64,000 bases of DNA from Roseovarius sp. MMSF_3281 (GCF_030733685.1 NZ_JASHIM010000001.1:1-64000), one strand, 5' to 3'; positions 56,360 to 64,000 are shown, counted from the stretch's first letter. A program made the numbers and translations. Notes: generated from the sequence alone by a model not told the origin.

Positions 56360-57081
56360 CAGGCCTCCCCCCGCTCGTTGAGCCAGTGCATGCAGGTGTG
56401 CTTGACGTCCTGGTCGAAATCCTGACGCAAGACCCATTGCATGTAGCCAGATGGGATGTTGGCCCATTCTTCGCCGGAGTGTTTTCCAAATCGGCATTTC
56501 TTGAGCACGACCGGCGCAGTCGAAAGCTCGATCAACTTCTGCACGGCGATGTCCAGACGATCCTCCCACGATCCGTCATCCGGCATGACCTGATCGGTCA
56601 TCCACGTCATCAGGTCGGAGGTCATCAGGGCATCGAACAGCGCCCGGTGCGGCATGTGACCGGCCTCGGGTGGCATGTCGTGGTGAAGGCCCAACTCATA
56701 CCACAAGGCACCGTTCGAATGGCTCTCGGCGTCGGGCAGAAGGTGCAGCGCGCAGCGATAGGTGCAAATCCATGACTTTTCGCGCAATTCCGCTGGCAAG
56801 AAATCACGGTCATAGGCGGCATTGTGAAATACCAGCACAGTATCAGGTGCGAGGTTGCTCAGCCCGATCACCTCTGCCACTTCGACGGCAAGAGGTGCAT
56901 CCATGACCATTTCGTGCGTGATGTGATGGGTGGCCATCGCGCCAAAGCTGATCTGCCTATCCTCTGGATACACAAGGCTTTGCGCGAATGTGCCATCATC
57001 CCAGACCGCGGCGATCTCGACCATCTTATCGGCCTCTGGGTCCATGCCGGTGGTTTCTGTGTCGATCACAACGTATCTCAT
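56359..57081 (-). CDS. ExoX-like DEDDh exonuclease
   Basis: 240 aa. Exo I: VVIDTETTG (D7, E9). Exo II: VLVFHNAAYDRDFL. Exo III: GHMPHRALFDALMT. The C-terminal part has CRFGKHSGEEWANIPSGYMQWVL, the DUF3820-type extension that distinguishes ExoX-like enzymes. 3'-to-5' exonuclease on DNA (RNA possible). Overlaps flanking genes. Confidence 0.82.
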   Translation of the reverse strand: MRYVVIDTETTGMDPEADKMVEIAAVWDDGTFAQSLVYPEDRQISFGAMATHHITHEMVMDAPLAVEVAEVIGLSNLAPDTVLVFHNAAYDRDFLPAELREKSWICTYRCALHLLPDAESHSNGALWYELGLHHDMPPEAGHMPHRALFDALMTSDLMTWMTDQVMPDDGSWEDRLDIAVQKLIELSTAPVVLKKCRFGKHSGEEWANIPSGYMQWVLRQDFDQDVKHTCMHWLNERGEA

Positions 57082-57440
57082 GCGGCGCCTCCGGTCGCGG
57101 CGGCAATCGAGATCAGGTCTTTCTTTGCGCCTTTGGGGCAGCGCCGGAACGCAGAGAGCATATCAATCTCGTCACGATCCATGGCGCGCTTGCTGTCGAT
57201 TGTGCCGCTGACGGCGAAGCGCGAGTCGATACCTTCCCAGAAATAGGCGATTTCGACTTGCAGGGTTTCTGCCATGAGGAACAGCTTGGACGCGCTGACG
57301 CGGTTCGCACCGGTCTCGTATTTCTGGACCTGCTGGAACTTCACGCCAATGGCTTCGGCCAGCTCGGTTTGCGTAAGGCCGAGGACGTGACGCCGGGCGC
57401 GGATTTGCTTGCCAACGTGCTTATCTACTTCGTGTGTCAT
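57078..57440 (-). CDS. Host-type XRE regulator
   Basis: 120 aa from ATG 57440 (AAGGAAAG upstream). HTH: VGKQIRARRHVLGLTQTELAEAIGVKFQQVQKYETGANRVSASKLF (split; about 9-54). It is more like chromosomal alphaproteobacterial SinR/XRE regulators than phage repressors, suggesting interference with a host circuit. No protease domain. Confidence 0.75.
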   Translation of the reverse strand: MTHEVDKHVGKQIRARRHVLGLTQTELAEAIGVKFQQVQKYETGANRVSASKLFLMAETLQVEIAYFWEGIDSRFAVSGTIDSKRAMDRDEIDMLSAFRRCPKGAKKDLISIAAATGGAA

Positions 57441-57462
57441 GTGATCTTTCCTTGTGGTGGTT

Positions 57463-57831
57463 TCAGGTTTCGGCGATCTCAAAGAGTGCTTTGCGCGCTT
57501 TCCGCATGATCTTGTTTTTGATCCTTATGCGGCGGATCACCTTTGCGCGCGGGCAGGCAAAGCTAAGGCCTGGCTGCCTGCAATCAGGGTCATGGAGAAG
57601 CGGCTCGTCTGGCTTCACCAGATAAACCGCGCCCCGGTTGGAAGGGTGGCCGGCCGCAAATAGCATCGCGGCTTCGATGTCGGTGGTGACGTAGACCATC
57701 TGAGGATCGCAGACCCCAGAAGCGCCGTAGAGCGCACAGGATCGAACACCTGTGGTCACAGGTGGCAGGATCATCCGGCCGGGCAGCAAGTCTGGAACGC
57801 CGCCGTGGTAGTATCGAACGGGTTTACTCAT
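57463..57831 (-). CDS. ADP-ribosyltransferase-like protein (Arr-like outline)
   Basis: 122 aa from ATG 57831. RYYHGGVPDLLPGRMILPP at the start, MVYVTTDIEAAMLFAAGH in the middle and RGAVYLVKPDEPLLHDPD near the end follow the order of Arr-type (rifampin) ADP-ribosyltransferases: HG with a 'L-pG-xI-P' strand, then VY-T, then a G-x-VYxVxP strand. Catalytic assignment (H9, Tyr/Asp) is tentative. A phage enzyme of this kind could modify a host protein, nucleic acid or small molecule. Confidence 0.55.
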   Translation of the reverse strand: MSKPVRYYHGGVPDLLPGRMILPPVTTGVRSCALYGASGVCDPQMVYVTTDIEAAMLFAAGHPSNRGAVYLVKPDEPLLHDPDCRQPGLSFACPRAKVIRRIRIKNKIMRKARKALFEIAET

Positions 57832-58160
57832 GGTTGGTAGATGTCGAAGATATGTCCGGGGTAGATAGCCACAGGTTCCAAGGCGGATTTGCGCTGCTCG
57901 ATATCTTCTTGGGTCAAGTAAGGGTCGGACACATCCCAACCGAACAATGCAGCGAGCTTGTCGCGAGCCTCTTCGATCATGGATTCGATACCTTGATCGC
58001 CACCCTGTCCATAAACCCAGACACGGCGCACCCAATCGGCGGCGTTGCTTTCATCTGAACGGATGTCGTCTGACATCATCATAATCACGGTGAAAGGTTG
58101 ATGCGTGCCGTCGATAAATTGTCGATCTGCGGTTATCGCTGGAACGTCGTGCGTGCTCAT
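57828..58160 (-). CDS. Small hypothetical protein
   Basis: 110 aa from ATG 58160 (GGAGG upstream). QPFTVIMMMSDDIRSDES, VWVYGQGGDQGIESMIEEARDKLAALFGWDVSDP. Overlaps the ADP-ribosyltransferase-like gene by 4 bases; perhaps a partner or antitoxin-like protein, but this is speculation. Confidence 0.55.
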   Translation of the reverse strand: MSTHDVPAITADRQFIDGTHQPFTVIMMMSDDIRSDESNAADWVRRVWVYGQGGDQGIESMIEEARDKLAALFGWDVSDPYLTQEDIEQRKSALEPVAIYPGHIFDIYQP

Positions 58161-58579
58161 AGATTTTTCCTCCAATTGAATAGGCCGAGCGCGCCCTTGA
58201 CCGGGATGAACTTGACGGGTTGCACGTTTTCCAGCACGAGCCCGTAGGGGCCGAAGAACCAAGGATCATCGCTTTGTTCGACACAATCCACGATCTCGGC
58301 GGTTCCGATGATCCCGCCTTTCATTTCGGGCGGCATGGTAGAGGCTTGCCTTGCGAATTTTTTGAAGTCGGGCACCGCCTTTATCAGCGTTTGGGTGAAA
58401 TCTGCTCCGTCCTGCGCATTTGGCTTATACAGGCTGGCGTGTAGGCAGATCAGGCCGCGATAATGAAACCGGCGCGGGCGGTTCTCGATCCGCTTTCCGG
58501 CGTTCAGGATAGCCCAGACCCACGGCTGGCGTATTGAAAGAGCTTTTGCGGGTAGGTCAGGAAAATCTGTGTCCGGCAT
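58157..58579 (-). CDS. ASCH-domain protein
   Basis: 140 aa from ATG 58579. ASCH signature: KALSIRQPWVWAILNAGKRIENRPR (split; about 14-38), CLHASLYK, then GGIIGTAEIVDCVEQSDDPWFFGPYGLVLEN (split). ASCH folds are PUA-like and bind or hydrolyse modified nucleosides or RNA (family knowledge). A role in handling modified cytidines alongside the C5 methyltransferase is a thought, not shown. Confidence 0.8.
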   Translation of the reverse strand: MPDTDFPDLPAKALSIRQPWVWAILNAGKRIENRPRRFHYRGLICLHASLYKPNAQDGADFTQTLIKAVPDFKKFARQASTMPPEMKGGIIGTAEIVDCVEQSDDPWFFGPYGLVLENVQPVKFIPVKGALGLFNWRKNL

Positions 58580-58739
58580 TGCTTTGATCCTTTGGCTTGG
58601 TTTCGGTGAAGTCGTGCAGGGCAGCGTGTGCCTTGATGATTGCGTCATGCGCCTCGCGATTGCCGAAGGCGTTGTTGCCTAAGACCATGAGCTGGCGCTC
58701 GATCCTGCGCATTTCGGAAATGGCTTCTTGCTCGGTCAT
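58557..58739 (-). CDS. Small helical protein
   Basis: 60 aa. TEQEAISEMRRIERQLMVLGNNAFGNREAHDAIIKAHAALHD: two helices. Overlaps the ASCH gene by 23 bases and the methyltransferase by 4. No family recognised. Confidence 0.5.
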   Translation of the reverse strand: MTEQEAISEMRRIERQLMVLGNNAFGNREAHDAIIKAHAALHDFTETKPKDQSNAGHRFS

Positions 58740-60499
58740 GCTGCGGCCTCGTGTTCTGGTGTCGGTGTTGGCGCGGCCATGTCGGCGCAGTTCGCGCGGA
58801 CCAGGGCGGCGGCGACGTCTGGCGGGACGCTATTGCCGCACATGCGGGTCTGTTCCGTTTTAGTGAAAGCCCGCCCGTCCGACCCGTTTTCGATCTCGTA
58901 GGATTCCGGGAAGCCCTGCGCGCGGAACTGTTCGCGCGGCGTCAGCATCCGCATACCGATATCGGTGATCGCATAAATCTGGCCGTCGATCTCGACCGTG
59001 ACCAAACCGAAGGTGTCGCGGGTGCCGAGCGTATGCAGCGGATCGTCGGCCCACTGGCCGAGGCCAGAGCCATAGTATTTTTGCAGGAAAGTGGCGATCA
59101 TGGCGCTGTGCTGGCCGCCGGCGCAAAGCGTCGGGTGGGGTTCCTCGATCGAGGCATCGCGGCGTGCCGTGCCGTGCAGGCTTAGAAGGTTCGCCGCGAC
59201 CACCTGTTGTTGTGTCCCGCGTGTGGTCAACGTGCTGAGCGGGACCGTGGCCGCGCGCCCGGCGTTGTTCTGCATCTTCGGCCCGGAATTGTGTTGGGCG
59301 AGGAAAGCTGAAACCAGAGCATGCTTTCCGCTACTCGCAACCATGTTGCCGATTGGCTTTTCGAGGCCGGGGACACGAGGCGCTTGCCCTGGGCGCTCAC
59401 CGTACCCGGTTTGAACCAGTGTAGGAACGACGATGGCGTTCTGATCCTTGGTGCTGGCCGTGATCGTGTGGTGCGGTGCGTCGATCCGGCGATTGGCCCC
59501 GCCATGCTGGCCATAGGTCGAGAACGGGGCCAGGGTCGGCATGACAACGCCATGTGCGTCACGCGCCGCCGTCACCGTCTTGAACGGTTCATTCAGACCT
59601 TGGCCACGGAAATGCGGCCCCTGATGGTTGCAGGTGACGATGAACGGCTCTTTCGCCTCCAGCACGTAGCGCATCACGCCTCGCGCGATCCGGCGCAGGG
59701 TGGCATCCTTGAGGGGGCGCACGGCGCGCAGGCCATATTTCTCTTTGATCTCGGCGGCGGTGTCGAAAATCGACGGGCAGGGCAGGGACCAGTCAATGAT
59801 CTCAGCAGCGGTGCGCCATGGCAGGCGCGTCCCGGCAAGAACCTCGGGGCTGTCCGGTGCGCCATGTGTCGGCTCGGGCCAAACGATGGGCTTGCCATCG
59901 CAGCGCGCGATCACAAAGAGGCGCTTGCGGATCGTCGGGGCGCCATAGTCGCAGGCCCGCAACTGGCGCCATTCCACCTTGTAGCCGAGGCGGCGCAGCC
60001 GCTTGACCCATGCGCGGAACGTATCGCCCTTGCGTTCCGGGTCTGGCTTGCCCTCCGGCGTCAGGGGGCACCAGTCCTGAAATTCCTCGACGTTTTCCAG
60101 CATGATCACTTTGGGTCGCACCCGCTCAGCCCAATGCACCACGACCCATGCAAGATCCCGGATGTTCTTGGATAGCGGCTTGCCGCCCTTCGCTTTGCTG
60201 TGGTGCTTGCAGTCCGGGCTGAACCACGCCAGCCCGACATTGCGGCCCTGGCATACTTCGCTGGGGTCCACTGCATAAACCGAATTGATCAGGTGAATGG
60301 TGTCGGGGTGGTTTGCCTCGTGCATGGCCAGTGCAACGGGATCGTGATTGATCGCCACATCAGGGCTGCGGCCAAGGGCCATTTCGATGCCGGTTGACGC
60401 CCCGCCGCCCCCTGCAAAGCTGTCGATGATCATGTCGGTGCCAACGGCCCGTGCGGGCTGCTGCGTGTCAAGGTCGAGGGCGCTTAGAGGAAGCGTCAT
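58736..60499 (-). CDS. dcm: C5-cytosine DNA methyltransferase
   Basis: 587 aa. Motif I IDSFAGGGGASTGIE (about 25-39), motif IV FSPDCKHHSKAKGG (C97, catalytic Cys written PDC rather than PCQ), motif VI MLENVEEF, motif VIII-X RMLTPREQFRAQGFP and GNSVPPDVAAALVR near the end. The target-recognition part (about 290-490) holds repeated T-x-T/RxxHGVV-PTL units. PDC variants of this type recur in phage genomes as I recall. It would protect phage DNA or a partner modifies the host. Confidence 0.88.
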   Translation of the reverse strand: MTLPLSALDLDTQQPARAVGTDMIIDSFAGGGGASTGIEMALGRSPDVAINHDPVALAMHEANHPDTIHLINSVYAVDPSEVCQGRNVGLAWFSPDCKHHSKAKGGKPLSKNIRDLAWVVVHWAERVRPKVIMLENVEEFQDWCPLTPEGKPDPERKGDTFRAWVKRLRRLGYKVEWRQLRACDYGAPTIRKRLFVIARCDGKPIVWPEPTHGAPDSPEVLAGTRLPWRTAAEIIDWSLPCPSIFDTAAEIKEKYGLRAVRPLKDATLRRIARGVMRYVLEAKEPFIVTCNHQGPHFRGQGLNEPFKTVTAARDAHGVVMPTLAPFSTYGQHGGANRRIDAPHHTITASTKDQNAIVVPTLVQTGYGERPGQAPRVPGLEKPIGNMVASSGKHALVSAFLAQHNSGPKMQNNAGRAATVPLSTLTTRGTQQQVVAANLLSLHGTARRDASIEEPHPTLCAGGQHSAMIATFLQKYYGSGLGQWADDPLHTLGTRDTFGLVTVEIDGQIYAITDIGMRMLTPREQFRAQGFPESYEIENGSDGRAFTKTEQTRMCGNSVPPDVAAALVRANCADMAAPTPTPEHEAAA

Positions 60500-60765
60500 G
60501 TGTCACCGCCTTCCGGATTGCTGCCATCCTCCGAATTTGGCGCCGGTTGCGTACAGAGCATCACGGGCGGGTGCGCAGTTCCGAGCACCATGAGCTGGAC
60601 CGTGCCGCCAGATTTCAGATCCTCGATTTCCCTTGGGGTCAGTTCCCAGACGCTGATCATGTAGTTTTGGCCGTTGATCTTTTCATCGCGGATCGCCAGA
60701 GCGTGGTATTCGTCCTGGCTTTCAGCGAGAATGCGGGTCGCGTTGCGAATGCGGAGCGGCAGCAT
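60496..60765 (-). CDS. Small hypothetical protein
   Basis: 89 aa from ATG 60765 (GGGAGG upstream). LPLRIRNATRILAESQDEYHALAIRD, then YMISVWELTPREIEDLKSGGTVQLMVLGTAHPPVM: a small beta-rich fold. Overlaps the methyltransferase by 4 bases. No family recognised. Confidence 0.55.
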   Translation of the reverse strand: MLPLRIRNATRILAESQDEYHALAIRDEKINGQNYMISVWELTPREIEDLKSGGTVQLMVLGTAHPPVMLCTQPAPNSEDGSNPEGGDT

Positions 60766-60766
60766 G

Positions 60767-61333
60767 TCAGCTAGCCTCCCGAAACAGGTGCAGGCCCTCA
60801 TGGTGATCTACGGCCTGCGTCACCAGATCGAACGGATCATCGCCGACCAACAGGAAACCCTGATCGTCGCCCTCTGGGTCCCACACGATCCAGTCACCAT
60901 TGAGAACTGCGGCCCGGGCCAACAGGCCTTCGACGTCACTTTCGCATGCCTCGTCGCACCATGCCGCGCACACGCTGGCCTCGAAGGTTTGACGGTGGTC
61001 GATTGCGCCGTTGCCGATTGACCAGATTTGCGCGTCATCGGAATACGGGACCAGCCACCCAGGCGCGGGGGCGTTCCACCACATCGCGCCGTTGCTGGGA
61101 TGGAAGGTGCAGTCGTTCGCGAGGTGCTTGCCCTCGGCGTCGAGCCATTTGACGAGCGGCACGCCGTCACCGAACGACATCGACACTCCGGCGCAGGTAA
61201 GCACTGTGCCGACCTCGAGCGCCATCGACCATCCTTGCTGCGCGCAATAACCCGCCGGCTGCATGCCAGAGAGCCGCGCGCCCTGCTTGATTACTCGCCA
61301 TTGCTGGCCTGCCTTAAAGATACGCTGTTTCAT
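60767..61333 (-). CDS. Phage accessory protein
   Basis: 188 aa. A repeated Trp-containing pattern (CAQQGWSMALEVGTVLTCAGVSMS, GAMWWNAPAPGWLVPYSDD) and CAAWCDEACESDVEGLLARAA suggest a cysteine-rich beta domain. No family recognised; several Cys pairs may be structural. Confidence 0.55.
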   Translation of the reverse strand: MKQRIFKAGQQWRVIKQGARLSGMQPAGYCAQQGWSMALEVGTVLTCAGVSMSFGDGVPLVKWLDAEGKHLANDCTFHPSNGAMWWNAPAPGWLVPYSDDAQIWSIGNGAIDHRQTFEASVCAAWCDEACESDVEGLLARAAVLNGDWIVWDPEGDDQGFLLVGDDPFDLVTQAVDHHEGLHLFREAS

Positions 61334-61405
61334 GGTCTGTGACCTCCTGTGTCACCCCAAGACGGGCTTTGTGCCTGCCAATGGGGTTTGATGTATGTGC
61401 GCCGA

Positions 61406-61936
61406 TTACGCTGCTTGTGAGGGCTTGTATGGATCGCGGGCCGTGTTCAGGCCCGAGTAGTCCGAGAACTCGACAAAGGCCTCGCGCATAGGGGCGAGGG
61501 TGTGATTGTCGAAGTCATCGACGCGGCCGAAATCACTGGCGTCCAGATCCGGCAGTTCATCGTGGATTTCCTCGGTCAGCGCCTCGGCTATGCGAGTGAA
61601 GTCCAGATCGGCGCCAAAGCTCGGTACGCAGCCATAGCGTTCATCGCGATAGAAAAACGGTTTGCCGGTTTCGAGATTGATCTGCTTGGCGATCCGCACG
61701 ATTTCTTGGGGCTCGTGCGCATCGTGAACGGCCATCCATTGGCATCCGGATTCGCTAATCGCCGATCCGTAGATCGTATAGAACTCGGCTTCGCCCGGTT
61801 CGCATTGAACAATCTCTGTCGGGGCGGGAAGGCTGTCGATCTCGGCCGAGCTTCGGTCATCGCGTACCGGGGCAACATAGAAGGCCGAGAAGGTTTCGAT
61901 TTCGGCGTCGCTGGTCAGGCAGTTGAAGCGGGTCAT
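61406..61936 (-). CDS. Small acidic phage protein
   Basis: 176 aa from ATG 61936 (GGGAGA upstream). CLTSDAEIETFSAFYVAPVRDDRSS, then CVPSFGADLDFTRIAEALTEEIHDELPDLDASD. Acidic and probably globular; function unknown. Confidence 0.55.
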   Translation of the reverse strand: MTRFNCLTSDAEIETFSAFYVAPVRDDRSSAEIDSLPAPTEIVQCEPGEAEFYTIYGSAISESGCQWMAVHDAHEPQEIVRIAKQINLETGKPFFYRDERYGCVPSFGADLDFTRIAEALTEEIHDELPDLDASDFGRVDDFDNHTLAPMREAFVEFSDYSGLNTARDPYKPSQAA

Positions 61937-61950
61937 TTCGGAATCTCCCT

Positions 61951-62181
61951 TTAGGCGTCGTATTTGAAGAGGCGCGGCAGGCATTCATCGACACAGGCCT
62001 CATCGACCTGCTCAGCCATTGCGAGCCATTCATCATCGGTGATCTTGCGGCCCTGTGCCTTGGCGGTGCGGGCGATGTCGCGGATCAGCTCAATCGCATC
62101 GTTCACGCTGTCGCTGTCGGGCAGGCAGGCGCGGTGCGACCAGAACATCTGGACGGCTTGGCGGGCATCTTGGGTTTGCAT
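61951..62181 (-). CDS. Small helical protein
   Basis: 76 aa from ATG 62181 (GGAGAG upstream). TQDARQAVQMFWSHRACLPDSDSVNDAIELIRDIARTAK (split). No family recognised. Confidence 0.5.
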   Translation of the reverse strand: MQTQDARQAVQMFWSHRACLPDSDSVNDAIELIRDIARTAKAQGRKITDDEWLAMAEQVDEACVDECLPRLFKYDA

Positions 62182-62233
62182 CGCTCTCTCCATCGGTTTG
62201 CAATCGTGGTGATTGGGGGCGCGTGACCCCCGG

Positions 62234-62518
62234 TTATCCGTTGGCGCCGTGCAGCATCATGCTCTCGCTGCGCTCGTCACCGTCCGCGTAGTGCTCGTTG
62301 AATGCGGCCGGGTGCATGTGACGCTTGTCGTAATCAACGATTGCGTCGGCGGGGCCGCCGTAGGAAACGTACCCGTCGCGGTGGTAGACCGTGCGACCAT
62401 CCTCTCCGAGCGTGAGATCGTTGTTCTTATCGAAGGTTTCGCCGAGGCGAGGTTTGATCTGCGGGACGCCGAATTTCGGCTTGAGATCGTCGCGGAATGC
62501 GTTGGGTATCATGTGCAT
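62234..62518 (-). CDS. Small hypothetical protein
   Basis: 94 aa from ATG 62518 (GAGGGC upstream). IPNAFRDDLKPKFGVPQIKPRLGE, then TVYHRDGYVSYGGPADAIVDYDKRH, a tyrosine-rich beta protein. No family recognised. Confidence 0.5.
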   Translation of the reverse strand: MHMIPNAFRDDLKPKFGVPQIKPRLGETFDKNNDLTLGEDGRTVYHRDGYVSYGGPADAIVDYDKRHMHPAAFNEHYADGDERSESMMLHGANG

Positions 62519-62528
62519 CGTTCTGCCC

Positions 62529-62777
62529 TCACACGTCTGCGGTGAATTTGTGGATTGGCACGAAGCGCTGACCGTCATCGGTGTAGATGATCGTCTTGCC
62601 ATCATCGCGCTGGACTTGGACGGTGGCAGCGCGCCCGTACATTTCGTCCATCCAGTCATCGACCTCGAACTCGCCGAGGAAGGCGCTTTCGGTCAGGCTG
62701 TCATCGAGCATGACGCGATGCGCGGTGAATGTGTGAACCGGAAGTTCGGGGAAAAGTTCGGAAGGTTGAAAGGCCAT
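62529..62777 (-). CDS. First gene of the 51-62.8 kb leftward operon
   Basis: 82 aa from ATG 62777 (GGAGAC upstream). FQPSELFPELPVHTFTAHRVMLDDS, then FVPIHKFTADV at the end. The promoter with an in-spacer operator is at 62797-62849. No family recognised. Confidence 0.55.
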   Translation of the reverse strand: MAFQPSELFPELPVHTFTAHRVMLDDSLTESAFLGEFEVDDWMDEMYGRAATVQVQRDDGKTIIYTDDGQRFVPIHKFTADV

Positions 62778-62796
62778 CGGCTGTCTCCATTTCGGT

Positions 62797-62849
62797 TGGG
62801 CTTGATTGCCCGATGACCTATAAATATCGCTATTTGCGATGTAATTCAA
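62797..62849 (-). promoter_or_regulatory. Operator-controlled leftward promoter with hairpin leader
   Basis: -35 TTGAAT (62849-62844), 17 bases, -10 TATTTA (62826-62821). The operator TCGCTATTTGCGA (62827-62839) sits inside the spacer, the same arrangement as at 42084-42144. The leader (62797-62821) contains a GGGC/GCCC hairpin nearly identical to 55225-55249. This links the block to the prophage 2 repressor. Confidence 0.72.
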
Positions 62850-62879
62850 GAAAAAAATACACCAATAGCGATAAAATAG

Positions 62880-63287
62880 CTATCCAGTGTCGCCATCGTC
62901 GATCAGATCGAAGTCGTCACTTTCGGCCTTTTGAGAATAGCCCATCTTGTTCGCCTTGGACCCGGCTTTGAGCACGTATGCCTTCCGCTGCTTCTTCGCT
63001 TCGCTGCGCGACATTCCATGAGCGCCGACCATATGATCCGTTGCGCCCTGCCGTGACTTGAGCAGCTTGTGGCAGATCGGACAGCGCCGGTCGGCTTGAT
63101 GATCGTCGTTTAGTTTGCCTGTGAAGCGATCCGGTTTGCCCGCTGCGATGTCTTGAGCGCGGTAGACACGCTCGACGTGGTTTTTGCGCTGCGCGCGGTC
63201 GCTGCCGTCGCCTTTCCGGCATGGCTGCCCCGGCTTGGCGCCGCATTTCGGGCAGTCGGTGGTTTCGATGATCTCGTCGCGGGTCAT
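62880..63287 (-). CDS. Zinc-binding protein with two zinc modules
   Basis: 135 aa from ATG 63287. Module 1: TTDCPKCGAKPGQPCRKGDG (residues about 8-28). Module 2: CPICHKLLKSRQGATDHMVGAH (split; about 68-90), a C2H2 finger. A Lys/Arg-rich tail follows. Probably DNA- or RNA-binding. ATGA overlap with the next gene. Confidence 0.6.
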   Translation of the reverse strand: MTRDEIIETTDCPKCGAKPGQPCRKGDGSDRAQRKNHVERVYRAQDIAAGKPDRFTGKLNDDHQADRRCPICHKLLKSRQGATDHMVGAHGMSRSEAKKQRKAYVLKAGSKANKMGYSQKAESDDFDLIDDGDTG

Positions 63288-63868
63288 TGGTTTGCATCCT
63301 TTGCCAGTAGGCGTTTGCGTGTTTCGTCTGCGGTTTCCTGATCGACCAGCTTGAAGCGCCCTTCCGCGGCTTTGTTCTTCCAATAGCGCTCGACTTTTAG
63401 GCCAGGTTGGAAATGACGGTCGTATCCGTACTTCCCGGGCAGTGATTTGTACGGTTCACGGCTGGCGATCTCGTCCCACTTGAGAACCAGAAACTTACCT
63501 TGGCCCTTCTCGATTGCCTTGCTGATTAGCGAGTCGATAGGTTGAAGGGCCCATGTGGTCGGCTTGTAGTCAATTTCAGGCACGGGCTTATCCGCGCTGA
63601 TCTCCCGCCATACCCATCCGTTCCAGTCGCCGTTTTCAGCCCCGAACGAATATTCAACACCGCCCAACCAGAACGTCCCGGTGAACGCGTGGTTGCAGGC
63701 GTTCATTTGCACGATGTCGGCGATGAACACGTATCCGTCCTCGCCTTCCTCGGCCTCGCTGATGCGGTCCCGGTCCCACAGGTGTTCCGTGATCTCTTCG
63801 GCGATCTCGTCTAGGGCGCCGGGGTGTTTCTGTTCAATCTCTTCGGCTTCCGGGCAATCAATGCTCAT
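63284..63868 (-). CDS. Hypothetical accessory protein
   Basis: 194 aa. HPGALDEIAEEITEHLWDRDR, GYVFIADIVQMNACNHAFTGTFWLGGVEYSF (split) and PYKSLPGKYGYDRHFQPGLKVERYW: mixed alpha/beta globular. No family recognised. Confidence 0.55.
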   Translation of the reverse strand: MSIDCPEAEEIEQKHPGALDEIAEEITEHLWDRDRISEAEEGEDGYVFIADIVQMNACNHAFTGTFWLGGVEYSFGAENGDWNGWVWREISADKPVPEIDYKPTTWALQPIDSLISKAIEKGQGKFLVLKWDEIASREPYKSLPGKYGYDRHFQPGLKVERYWKNKAAEGRFKLVDQETADETRKRLLAKDANQ

Positions 63869-63879
63869 GTGTTCCGTTC

Positions 63880-64000
63880 CTAGTTGTCAATTACGTCGAA
63901 ATCGTCTTCTGACGTGAGTTCAGCGAATGCTTCGTTGAAGGCGTCGATGGCGACGATCAGACAGCGTGAGTTGATCTTTTCTGGATCACGCCGCAGGCGC
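63880..64000 (-). CDS. Partial hypothetical protein at right edge
   Basis: Only the last 39 codons are in the window (RLRRDPEKINSRCLIVA ... DDFDVIDN, stop 63882-63880); the start lies beyond 64000. Helical and acidic at the end. No family recognised. Confidence 0.5.
   Translation of the reverse strand, partial: RLRRDPEKINSRCLIVAIDAFNEAFAELTSEDDFDVIDN

Overview
The window looks like two temperate siphophage genomes lying end to end in an alphaproteobacterial chromosome, most likely a member of the Rhodobacterales. This is an inference from high G+C, HK97-type head genes, tail genes with a gene-transfer-agent flavour and a tRNA-Leu 3' fragment; no host housekeeping gene is present to fix the taxon. 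Genes are packed tightly, and 4-base ATGA/GTGA/TTGA or TGATG stop-start overlaps are the rule, which helped choose starts.

Prophage 1 (left edge to about 31.25 kb). The left edge holds the start of a leftward operon driven by an operator-controlled promoter (196-249). Next come a few leftward membrane or exported cargo genes (361-1769), a short CI-like repressor (1932-2285) and a Cro-like protein (2375-2596) transcribed away from shared GTACATAA operators. The rightward early genes encode an adenine methyltransferase, a PcfJ-like protein, a PP-loop (PAPS-reductase-like) protein and a lambda-O-like initiator with four iterons inside its own gene. The late genes follow in canonical order: HNH, small and large terminase, portal, ClpP-like protease, HK97 capsid, connectors, major tail protein, tail chaperones with a probable -1 frameshift, tape measure, tail tip proteins including a GNAT protein, host-specificity protein, fiber, holin, amidase and overlapping Rz/Rz1 spanins. 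A strong terminator ends the transcript at 30.84 kb.

Junction (31.13-31.45 kb). The 3' part of a tRNA-Leu(CAA), from the anticodon loop to CCA, sits directly upstream of a tyrosine integrase. This is the expected att core between two prophages integrated in the same tRNA gene.

Prophage 2 (31.25 kb to beyond the right edge). The integrase is followed by a long leftward early operon (32.3-42.05 kb): excisionase-like HTH, Lar-type antirestriction protein, coiled-coil protein, YbcO-like nuclease, LexA-like HTH, RecT annealing protein, an HNH gene and a RecE-like exonuclease. A CI/Cro switch lies at 42.3-43.0 kb. Rightward genes encode RuvC-like resolvase, DnaB helicase, a second O-like initiator with its own internal iterons, a second and nearly identical PP-loop gene, an adenine methyltransferase, an HNH-AP2 protein and a cysteine-rich HTH fusion. 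From 51.3 kb to the right edge runs a long leftward set of mostly small accessory genes: two adjacent proteins ending in beta-clamp-like motifs, an ExoX-like exonuclease, an ADP-ribosyltransferase-like protein, an ASCH protein and a C5-cytosine methyltransferase. A prophage 2 operator in the promoter at 62.8 kb ties this block to the same repressor. Structural genes of prophage 2 are not in the window.
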